Of a stretch of 58,333 nucleotides of DNA, positions 13,643-20,421 are shown one piece after another. The notes under the pieces were generated by a model. The model was not told where the DNA came from. It was given only the letters and a program-made list of their open reading frames with translations, and ran no database searches. The stretch is from a bacterium (GTDB taxonomy: Bacteria; UBA10199; 2-02-FULL-44-16; JAAZCA01): assembly GCA_041648665.1 (NCBI GenBank), contig JBAZOP010000007.1, positions 1 through 58,333 of the forward strand. Direction: 5' to 3'. Numbering within the stretch: the first letter of the stretch is position 1; each line of letters opens with the position of its first letter. The translations under genes and the position numbers were made by a program.

Positions 13643-13693
13643 TCTGGTTTTATTGTGGGGTAAATGTGGGTTTTTTCTGGGCCATAAACCAGA
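13643..13693. other. candidate attP
   Basis: Fifty-five bases after the integrase stop, TCTGGTTTTAT (13643-13653) and ATAAACCAGA (13684-13693) form an imperfect inverted repeat with a 30-base centre containing TGTGGG twice. Large serine integrases use attP sites of about 50 bp with partial inverted symmetry, often beside the integrase gene. This is inferred from position and symmetry only. Confidence 0.4.
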
Positions 13694-13730
13694 AAAGACG
13701 CGGCCCCTCCGGTTAGGGAGAGACCGCGCC
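13691..13730 (-). terminator. terminator at the end of the late operon
   Basis: On the minus strand a 13-bp stem with three wobble pairs and a 5-base loop is followed by TCTTTTCT. It lies after the last late gene (holin-like, ending at 13817) and before the integrase end, so it should stop the long minus-strand late transcript from running into the plus-strand genes. Confidence 0.7.
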
Positions 13731-13756
13731 AGCCATACCCAGGCCAGGGCGTGTTA

Positions 13757-13791
13757 TTCAGAAGACAGAAGCCAGGAGACAGAAGCCAGAA
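13757..13791. repeat. short tandem repeat (CAGAAGC/CAGGAGA units)
   Basis: Units of about seven bases (CAGAAGA, CAGAAGC, CAGGAGA, CAGAAGC) follow each other in the gap before the holin-like gene's end. It resembles the other heptamer families in this genome. Confidence 0.55.
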
Positions 13792-13816
13792 TGACTACCG
13801 ACCCCTGGTTTGCCTC

Positions 13817-14101
13817 TCAGACCTTCTCCGGCCTGCGCACCGCATTGACCGCCGCGTTCGCGCCGATGGCCGAGGCCGCGCCGGCGATTCCGGTCAGGGC
13901 AGCCGCGCCGAGTTCACCCGCTGAGGTCTTGCCTGCCGCAGCCGAAGCCGCCACGGCGGCAACGACGCCCGCGCTGTAGGCGAACAGCACGGTCGCCCGC
14001 CCTTGCATTCCGGGCCAGATAGTCTTCGCCGCCGGGATGGCCACGAGTTTCAGGAATCCGGCGACGCCTGCGATGGTGCCGAGTTCGGTGAGATTGAACA
14101 T
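13817..14101 (-). CDS. holin-like membrane protein, 94 aa
   Basis: An amphipathic N-terminus (L-G-T-I-A-G-V-A-G-F-L-K-L-V) is followed by an alanine/glycine-rich region with two likely membrane helices (L-F-A-Y-S-A-G-V-V-A-A-V-A and A-A-L-T-G-I-A-G-A-A). The size, the position after the endolysin and the methylase, and the place at the end of the late operon all suggest a holin, but the sequence itself is not diagnostic. Confidence 0.55.
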   Translation of the reverse strand: MFNLTELGTIAGVAGFLKLVAIPAAKTIWPGMQGRATVLFAYSAGVVAAVAASAAAGKTSAGELGAAALTGIAGAASAIGANAAVNAVRRPEKV

Positions 14102-14117
14102 TGGTTTCTCCTTTCGG

Positions 14118-14993
14118 CTATGGTGAGATGCTTATAGTCAACTGCTTTCCCTGCGGTTCTGGTCGCAGGATATTCTCCGCGTGGGCAATCCTCCGCCGTG
14201 CAATCTCGCAGTATCCTTCATCCTGCTCAATCCCGATGAAGTCCCGGCCTAGTTCCTGGCAGGCCAGTCCGGTAGTGCCACTACCCATAAACGGGTCTAG
14301 CACCACAGAATCTTCGGCGTGTGTGAAGAGGCGGATAAGTCGCCTCGGAATCTCGACGGGAAAGACGGCGGGATGGAGCCGTGACGACTCGGGCGAAGCA
14401 AACCACACATCTTTGGTATCATCTGGAAATGGTAGGGCTATGTCTCCACGCCGCCCAGTTCCGCCTCGGTGATACCATTGGCCTTTCGAGCCGAGTAGTA
14501 TAAACTCGTGGGCTGGGCGCATGTACGGATCGCTGTCGCAACCCATGCGGTATTGAGAACAGATCGCGTTCCCGTTACTTCCCTTCACCCAAATAATCGG
14601 TTCCCTGATATGGCTGTCTCGCTGTCGCATCATCTCAAACAGGATAAACCCAATCGGTTCAATCCTGCCCTTGCCCACAACTTTCTCGCCGTTCCGGTGG
14701 GTCTTATATCCGGGGTCAAAGTCACTCCAGGTATCAGCGTATCTGTGTTCCGCTTGCCACCTTACCACGCCAGGCACATTCAGCGCGAGAACACCGCCCG
14801 GAAGCAGGACACGATAGAGTTCATCCAGCACCAAGCCTATCCAGCGATAGTATTCCGGCCAGGGCTTTTGGTCATCATCCTGCCCGTATTGCTTGCGGCA
14901 GTTGTATGGCGGAGAGGTGACTACCAAGTCCACCGAGTTCTCCGGCAGGGTGGGCAGGACTGTCAGGCAATCGCCGCAGATGATTTGGGTCAT
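14118..14993 (-). CDS. beta-class DNA N4-cytosine/N6-adenine methyltransferase, 291 aa
   Basis: The catalytic motif IV T-S-P-P-Y-N is at residues 26-31 and the SAM-binding motif I L-D-P-F-M-G-S-G-T at about 232-240, so the order is that of beta-class enzymes. The S-P-P-Y form is common in N4-cytosine and some N6-adenine methylases. It starts in the stop of the endolysin (ATGA) and no restriction enzyme gene is nearby, so it is a solitary methylase that may protect phage DNA. Its position between endolysin and holin-like gene is unusual. Confidence 0.9.
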   Translation of the reverse strand: MTQIICGDCLTVLPTLPENSVDLVVTSPPYNCRKQYGQDDDQKPWPEYYRWIGLVLDELYRVLLPGGVLALNVPGVVRWQAEHRYADTWSDFDPGYKTHRNGEKVVGKGRIEPIGFILFEMMRQRDSHIREPIIWVKGSNGNAICSQYRMGCDSDPYMRPAHEFILLGSKGQWYHRGGTGRRGDIALPFPDDTKDVWFASPESSRLHPAVFPVEIPRRLIRLFTHAEDSVVLDPFMGSGTTGLACQELGRDFIGIEQDEGYCEIARRRIAHAENILRPEPQGKQLTISISP

Positions 14994-15532
14994 GCCCTGA
15001 TTGCCTCGACGATTGCCTGACAGACCGCAATCCGGTTGTCGCGCTGGAGCAGCCAGGCGCGCTCCTGCGGGTTGTTGATGAAACCAAGTTCGATCAGGAC
15101 GGCCGGCCCGGGCGCGAACCTCAGCACGGCGAGGTCTGTGCGCTGCTTGATACCACGGCTGCGGAAACCAGTGACGCGCACCAGGGCTTTCAGTAAGGCG
15201 AGGGCGAGTGGTTTGTCCTTCGCCGCGCGCCAGAGGACCTCGATCCCGGAGGCCACTTTCACGGACGAGTTCAGGTGCAGGGAAATGAAGCGATTGCACC
15301 CGGCCTCCTCTGCCCGCTGAGCGCGGGTCCCGACCGGCGCCGGATCGTCGTGATTGCTGCGCGTCAGGAAGCAGGGCATACCCGCGTTTCCGAAGACAAG
15401 TGTGTATTTGAGGGTAAGGGCGTACTGGAGGGCGATAGTCGCCTCATCCTGTCCCGCACTGACTGCGCCCGGGTCATAGACGCCGGGCTTTCGATTGCTC
15501 ATGCCGTGTCCGGGGTCAATGGCGATCTTCAT
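14990..15532 (-). CDS. endolysin: N-acetylmuramoyl-L-alanine amidase (Amidase_3), 180 aa
   Basis: The protein starts M-K-I-A-I-D-P-G-H-G; His9, Glu30 and His86 (S-L-H-L-N-S) are the zinc ligands of the Amidase_3 fold and Glu148 (I-E-L-G-F) is the catalytic residue. It cuts the bond between N-acetylmuramate and L-alanine in peptidoglycan. There is no signal peptide or wall-binding domain, so it needs a holin. An AAGGGGGA site precedes the ATG at 15532; the upstream extension is arginine-rich and spurious. Confidence 0.92.
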   Translation of the reverse strand: MKIAIDPGHGMSNRKPGVYDPGAVSAGQDEATIALQYALTLKYTLVFGNAGMPCFLTRSNHDDPAPVGTRAQRAEEAGCNRFISLHLNSSVKVASGIEVLWRAAKDKPLALALLKALVRVTGFRSRGIKQRTDLAVLRFAPGPAVLIELGFINNPQERAWLLQRDNRIAVCQAIVEAIRA

Positions 15533-15536
15533 TCTA

Positions 15537-15848
15537 TCAATCCCCCTTCTCGCCCTTCTCGCCCGTCGCACCCGTCGCGCCCGTCGCACCCGTAGGGCCA
15601 GTGAGACCGCTCCGTACCCACTTGCAGAGTTCGTTGAGGCTGGAGCATACTTGCACCAGCACCTCAGTATTATGTGTGAGGTGATTGGTCAGCAGGCCGT
15701 TGAACTCCACCCGCATCGTCTCCCGTTCCTTCCGCGAGTCAGACAACTCCTGGATAAAGGCTATCACGATTGGACGCAGAAACAGGACAATCACCAGGGC
15801 GACAATCCCTGCCGCGCCCTCCTTCATGTACTGCACCATCTCAGCCAT
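15537..15848 (-). CDS. membrane protein with collagen-like tail, 103 aa
   Basis: Residues about 10-32 form a membrane helix (G-I-V-A-L-V-I-V-L-F-L), followed by a helical stalk rich in charged residues and a tail of seven Gly-X-Y triplets (G-P-T-G-A-T repeats, ending G-E-K-G-E-K-G-D). It lies just before the endolysin and could be a holin, antiholin or spanin-like protein. Collagen-like repeats occur in many phage proteins, usually fibres, rarely in small membrane proteins of lysis modules. Confidence 0.7.
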   Translation of the reverse strand: MAEMVQYMKEGAAGIVALVIVLFLRPIVIAFIQELSDSRKERETMRVEFNGLLTNHLTHNTEVLVQVCSSLNELCKWVRSGLTGPTGATGATGATGEKGEKGD

Positions 15849-15868
15849 TACCAATCTCCCCCTCTGTG

Positions 15869-18511
15869 TTAGTGAACCACACATACTATATCGGGATCGC
15901 CGCCCGTCCGGTATAGTTGGCCTACTGTCAAACCACCGCCTACCGCCGCCGCATTATTGGCGTAGGCCGGAAGCCCGACCATAGTGAAGAGGCCGGCGGA
16001 GGAAATGCGGAATCTCTCGATCAGAGAAGCCGTACCTGTCCGCAGGCTGATAGCAGTCGGCACCACACCGGCCGCGACTGCCCCGTCCACAAGAGCGAAG
16101 ATTCCGCCCCGCAATTGGATCGCGGCACCATCGTATCCGCCAAACCTTAGACCACCAATCCAGTCTCCGTTCTGGACGGCGGTCGGGGCGGCGATGGTGC
16201 CGCGATAGCGGCGGTAAGAGGTGAACGAATAGGTGCCGGCGGCAGCATCCGCCGAGTCAATGGAGTATTGCGCGTAGCCGTTGTTGCGCAGCCAGATGGC
16301 GGCCCCGTCAATGGTCAGTGAACCGATGATTCCCAGGTGGGTGGCGTCGAGTCCATACAACTGCGGGCCGCCGAAGTCCAGGATTCCCGACAATGCCAAG
16401 TTGCCGTCAATGGTCATGTCGCCGATGATCGGGGCGATCAGCGCATCCACCAGATGGTTGACGACGGGTACGGCCGCCAGGTCTTGCGCCTCCCCGGCGT
16501 GATTGATTGAGGCGACCTTGAAGACGACTGTCTCGCCCTGCAGGGTTGCCGGGAAATCCACCTGCAAGGCCCGGGGATTGAGATAGCAGAATGAGGAGCC
16601 GATGCCATGATCTACGCGGGCCGTGGACTGCCGCCCTCGATACAATCCGGTCAGCCGATATTGATTGGCGGCGATCAGGGTCGCCGTCTGGTAGGCGATG
16701 ACCTCGTCCTCGATATTGACCAACTTCTCCTCGTTGGTCAGTCCGGCGGCGGTGGTGCTTTCGAGCGTGCCGCCTGTCGCCCCAATGTCCACCTCCACGG
16801 TGGCTGCCGGCTGCAGATCTGCTCCGCCTGCCAGCAGCAGGGTCAGGGTCGCCCCCTGCGCCGACCGGGTAGTGGTTCGCCCGGCGTAGGCAAAGGTATT
16901 GCCGCCATCTACCGAAACATGGACTTCAGATCCGGCATAGGAGGGGTGGTGCGAGCCGGCGTGGACGACAAAACTCCCCTGCCCGAAGAATCCATGCTGC
17001 CAGGTTTCGACGACCGTAACTACAGCATCGCCCGGGTCGCCATAGAGATCCGCGGTTCCTACCGTTCCGGCCCCCGGTTCGCTGGAATAACCGTAGAGTT
17101 CCAGGCCCTCGGGATATTCGAGGACTGCGCTCACCGCCATCGAGCCATCTTTGTCTTCAGAGACCGAAACCACACGGAAATACTGGTGGTCGAGATCGAG
17201 CGACGGGTCGGTGACTTCCAGGACATCGCCCGGCTCAATCAGGAACTCGCGCGGCGCCAATCCTAGTTTGATCGCAATGGTCGGCGTGCTGGCCATGAGG
17301 AGCATTCGGCCCGCCATCCGCTCGGTCGGCGTGCGCGTCTTGAAGGCGGGCAGGCTGATTTGCTCAGGATTCGCCCCGGAGCGCCCCACCACCCAACCGT
17401 CCTTCGCTTCGGTGACGGCCGTCCCGTAACCGTTCGCCCGGTCTTGCCATTCGATGCGGATCGTGTTCTTGGCGTCTCGAATCCCCTGGCGAGAAAGCGT
17501 CGCGGCGGCGCCCTCCATGTAATCGTCAGGGGTGATCGGGATGGTGGTCGCCGGTTGCGACCGGACTTTCAGGTGGAGTTGCCCCTGCGAATAGACCAGC
17601 ATTCCATCGAAGTAGGTCAGCAATTCCTCGATGTGCCGGAGGCCGTCCTGATTCTGCGCCAGGATCGGGCTGATGTAGAGGCCGTTGTTATGGCAGAAGT
17701 TGGCGGCGTCAATGAAAGAAGCCCAATCAATATCGGAGGCCAGAACGGAGAGTCCGTACCGCGTGTGAGTGAGAAAGTCCGCGATGATAAGCGCCGGGTT
17801 CATGTCATGGTCGGCGTCGTAGGGGTGCGTCACGAGCAGGGTTGCGTCGAGCCGGTCGTTGTCGGTAAGGTCGTAGCGCTCGACCTCAAAGGAGATCGCG
17901 GGCATATTGGAGCCGTAGCCCAGCGACAACTGCGGGAAGATGACATAGGCGGTGTAGGGAAAAGCAGGACCAGCAGGCGTGCCTCCCGGAGGCGCCGGGC
18001 CGAGCCAGGCCGTCTGCTGGTCCGTTTCGAGGGCAGCGGCGAGATAGGCATCTACTGTCTGCGCGCCGGTGCCGGAATAAAAAGTGTGAGTAATGTCCGC
18101 CGGCATCTTTTCGCTGTCGCCCAGCCAAATCCTTCTCAGGCTTTGCACCACGCCCTCAGAAATCGCAAAGGCGCAATCCGCCGAATAGACGGGAACCGAC
18201 CCGCCACCGCCCTTGCCGCCCTTCCCTCCGCCGGCATCCTCCGAGCCGGCGGTGAAGTTACCGTACCAGATTAGGTTCGCAGTCAGCCGGGTTCGGCCAT
18301 AGACCACGGGGAGCGGCTGGCCTTTCTGCGGGCCGCTCACCTGCAGGCTGGCGGCGGCCAGCGGGCCCTTCAGGCTCTTTTGTGGGAAAAGCAGTCCGCC
18401 CAGTAGCGAGCCGACTGTGCTCCAGGCGGCGTGTGCTAGAGCCCCGCCGCCAAAGGTACTGAACCCAATGGTCAACGCGATTCTGCCCAGGCTTGCTAGG
18501 AGGTCAGACAT
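15869..18511 (-). CDS. tail tip/host-specificity protein, 880 aa
   Basis: Start M-S-D-L-L-A-S-L-G at 18511 after GGAGGTTGCG. The first 60 residues contain membrane-like helices; residues about 65-560 match the tail-tip family of GTA gp15 and lambda J-like proteins (G-R-T-R-L-T, E-G-V-V-Q-S-L-R-R-I-W, then G-L-Y-R-G-R). The last 150 residues carry a fibre-like domain with repeated I-D-G and S-I-D-S turns, probably binding the host. It closes the cluster DUF2460 - Phage_BR0599 - NlpC/P60 - tip. Confidence 0.85.
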   Translation of the reverse strand: MSDLLASLGRIALTIGFSTFGGGALAHAAWSTVGSLLGGLLFPQKSLKGPLAAASLQVSGPQKGQPLPVVYGRTRLTANLIWYGNFTAGSEDAGGGKGGKGGGGSVPVYSADCAFAISEGVVQSLRRIWLGDSEKMPADITHTFYSGTGAQTVDAYLAAALETDQQTAWLGPAPPGGTPAGPAFPYTAYVIFPQLSLGYGSNMPAISFEVERYDLTDNDRLDATLLVTHPYDADHDMNPALIIADFLTHTRYGLSVLASDIDWASFIDAANFCHNNGLYISPILAQNQDGLRHIEELLTYFDGMLVYSQGQLHLKVRSQPATTIPITPDDYMEGAAATLSRQGIRDAKNTIRIEWQDRANGYGTAVTEAKDGWVVGRSGANPEQISLPAFKTRTPTERMAGRMLLMASTPTIAIKLGLAPREFLIEPGDVLEVTDPSLDLDHQYFRVVSVSEDKDGSMAVSAVLEYPEGLELYGYSSEPGAGTVGTADLYGDPGDAVVTVVETWQHGFFGQGSFVVHAGSHHPSYAGSEVHVSVDGGNTFAYAGRTTTRSAQGATLTLLLAGGADLQPAATVEVDIGATGGTLESTTAAGLTNEEKLVNIEDEVIAYQTATLIAANQYRLTGLYRGRQSTARVDHGIGSSFCYLNPRALQVDFPATLQGETVVFKVASINHAGEAQDLAAVPVVNHLVDALIAPIIGDMTIDGNLALSGILDFGGPQLYGLDATHLGIIGSLTIDGAAIWLRNNGYAQYSIDSADAAAGTYSFTSYRRYRGTIAAPTAVQNGDWIGGLRFGGYDGAAIQLRGGIFALVDGAVAAGVVPTAISLRTGTASLIERFRISSAGLFTMVGLPAYANNAAAVGGGLTVGQLYRTGGDPDIVCVVH

Positions 18512-19005
18512 CGCAACCTCCAGGCCCCGGCGAATCGGCTGGCCAGTATTGGGGCATTCTCCCGCTCGACCATGACGCCCGCGCCCTTGATGACATGGAT
18601 GAGTTCGCCGCGCCCGATGTAGAGCGCTGAATGGCTGACACACCGCCCGAATTGATAGGTCAAGATATCGCCTTCCTGGTAGGGCGGCTCGACCGGCTCG
18701 GCATAGCGAGGCAATGTCTGGAGAAAGACCTCTTCTCCGGTGTGGAGAAACCAGTCCGCGGGAACCTCGGGCAACTCTGGATTCTCCATGATGCCGCACG
18801 CCTCGAAGACCGAAACCAGCAGCCGCGCGCAGTCCACGCCGGCGCCCTTTACCGCCGCGCCCGGATGATAGGGGGTGCGGAGCCAGGAGAGGGCCTCGGC
18901 TCGAATGGCATCCCGGGGGAGCGAGAGTGGCTTGCCCGGGTGCACGGCGACGACTGGACCCTCTGCCTGGCTCCTATTCAATTCGACTACGGCCGCTTCG
19001 CTCAT
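18496..19005 (-). CDS. NlpC/P60-family tail assembly peptidase, 169 aa
   Basis: Cys59 (G-V-D-C-A-R) and His125 (V-S-H-S-A-L-Y-I-G) form the catalytic pair of NlpC/P60 cysteine peptidases, with His137 or a nearby polar residue as the third member. In tailed phages and gene transfer agents this protein lies next to the tip and cuts cell-wall peptides or assists tip assembly. It starts in the stop of the preceding gene by ATGA. Confidence 0.87.
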   Translation of the reverse strand: MSEAAVVELNRSQAEGPVVAVHPGKPLSLPRDAIRAEALSWLRTPYHPGAAVKGAGVDCARLLVSVFEACGIMENPELPEVPADWFLHTGEEVFLQTLPRYAEPVEPPYQEGDILTYQFGRCVSHSALYIGRGELIHVIKGAGVMVERENAPILASRFAGAWRLRCLTS

Positions 19006-19874
19006 AACACCGTCTCCGGTCGCGGGACGAAGGGGAATCCCCGGAACCTCCCCAAGTTGAAGAACTTCTCGCGGCAGGTAGCAATCGTCCGGTCGCATCC
19101 GGGTACGATGGTGAACTGATCGCCGGCGGCCGGCGTCTTCCGCAGCGGACTCGATAGCGTGATGGCGCCACTGGCCTGGACATACTTCATCACGGTGCGC
19201 ACCGCTCCCCAGTTGTCGCCGGTTGTGAACTGGATTTCGCCCAGATCGTGGTAGGCATCGGCCTGTGTTAGATTTGTCTGGAGAACTGCCTTCGTCCCGC
19301 CGGTCACTACGCCGGTTTGGGTCCAGGCGTCCCGGTCCAGCCCGCAGGCCGCATCATAGACGCAGTTATTGCATTGCTCCTGGACGACTGTTCGCGGCTC
19401 CAGGATGGTCAGCCGCGACAACTCGCTCTGCAGGTGGATGGTGACATGGGTTCGGGCAATGTCAATCGCGCCCTGGACGATCCAATCAGAATGATGCAGC
19501 GTGTTGCCGCCTTCGAGGTCATGGAGGTAAATCGTCACCTCGCAATCATCGAAGAGGCCGGCGGCGGCCATCATGGCGATGCTGTTGCCCGGCTCCGGCG
19601 TCGCGCCCTCGATGATGACATCGGCGTTGGGCAGCACCAGGGTCGTATCCTCGATCTGCAGGTCGGCCCGGGCCTCAATGGGTTGCCGCTCGCAGGGCAG
19701 AACCATGTAGTCTTGCAGGCCGTCGCCATCACCCACATCCACCTCGACCGACTGGTCATAGTCGGTGGTGCGAATGACCATCGTCGAGACAAACCGCCAG
19801 ACGAAGAGGGTGATCACCCTCCGCTCCTGGTCGGCCATCAACGCCTCAAAAGCAGCGGTCGCGTCTTTTGGCAT
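19002..19874 (-). CDS. Phage_BR0599/DUF2163-type tail protein, 290 aa
   Basis: The C-terminal segment C-D-R-T-I-A-T-C, then F-N-L-G-R-F-R-G-F-P and P-R-P-E-T, is the hallmark of the Phage_BR0599 family, equivalent to GTA gp13. The four cysteines in that part (also Q-C-N-N-C and A-C-G-L) may bind an iron-sulfur cluster or zinc. It is a baseplate/hub protein at the tail end. Confidence 0.85.
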   Translation of the reverse strand: MPKDATAAFEALMADQERRVITLFVWRFVSTMVIRTTDYDQSVEVDVGDGDGLQDYMVLPCERQPIEARADLQIEDTTLVLPNADVIIEGATPEPGNSIAMMAAAGLFDDCEVTIYLHDLEGGNTLHHSDWIVQGAIDIARTHVTIHLQSELSRLTILEPRTVVQEQCNNCVYDAACGLDRDAWTQTGVVTGGTKAVLQTNLTQADAYHDLGEIQFTTGDNWGAVRTVMKYVQASGAITLSSPLRKTPAAGDQFTIVPGCDRTIATCREKFFNLGRFRGFPFVPRPETVL

Positions 19875-20419
19875 CAGATTCCCCTGGCCTGAACTAGCGT
19901 TACCTCGGCCCCCCAGGCGATGAACTTGTGCCGGGTGGCGGGAAGATCAGAAGCGGCGAAGCGCACTCGATACCGGGGCGTCGTCGCGGCATAGGAAAGT
20001 TCGGAGCCGATCAGCGGCGCGGTCGTGAAAGTCACCAGTCCGGTGGTCAGGTTCACGGCTGCGGCCGGATCCACCACGCCGTCAACCGAAATCGTCACCG
20101 CGGCCGCCACATCGAAGGGCAGCCAATAGGTCGTTGCTTCACCGTCCGCATAGGCGAAGACGCCCGTGTGTGTCCGGTCAGTATAATCCTCAACCAGAAA
20201 CGACTCCAGGTTTCCCCGGTGCCGCAACCAGAAGTTGCGTAGCGCCTGGAACTCGGTATCATTCAGTGGGTCGTATTTCAACTTGAACGCCCGGACCGGG
20301 AATGACCGAACCTGATACTTCCAGTTGAAGCCCGGTTCCGTCTCCCAGACATCGGTGCTGTAGCCGTCCACCTGCACCATCTCAGCCTGCGGCATTCTCG
20401 GATAGAGATCGTTGCTCAT
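19874..20419 (-). CDS. DUF2460-like tail protein, 181 aa
   Basis: The pattern F-K-L-K-Y-D-P-L, then F-x-A-L-R-N-F-W-L-R-H-R-G, and the late W-G-A-E-V-T-L-V-Q matches the GTA gp12 family, the distal tail component joining tube and hub. The ATG at 20419 is preferred; a GTG at 20425 overlaps the tape-measure stop. A larger relative is encoded at 42888-43874. Confidence 0.82.
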   Translation of the reverse strand: MSNDLYPRMPQAEMVQVDGYSTDVWETEPGFNWKYQVRSFPVRAFKLKYDPLNDTEFQALRNFWLRHRGNLESFLVEDYTDRTHTGVFAYADGEATTYWLPFDVAAAVTISVDGVVDPAAAVNLTTGLVTFTTAPLIGSELSYAATTPRYRVRFAASDLPATRHKFIAWGAEVTLVQARGI

Positions 20420-20421
20420 GG

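Noticed and set aside
15537..15600. Repeat in the collagen-like gene as a diversity-generating template
   Set aside because: No reverse transcriptase or adenine-biased variable copy is present; the repeat is explained by Gly-X-Y codons.
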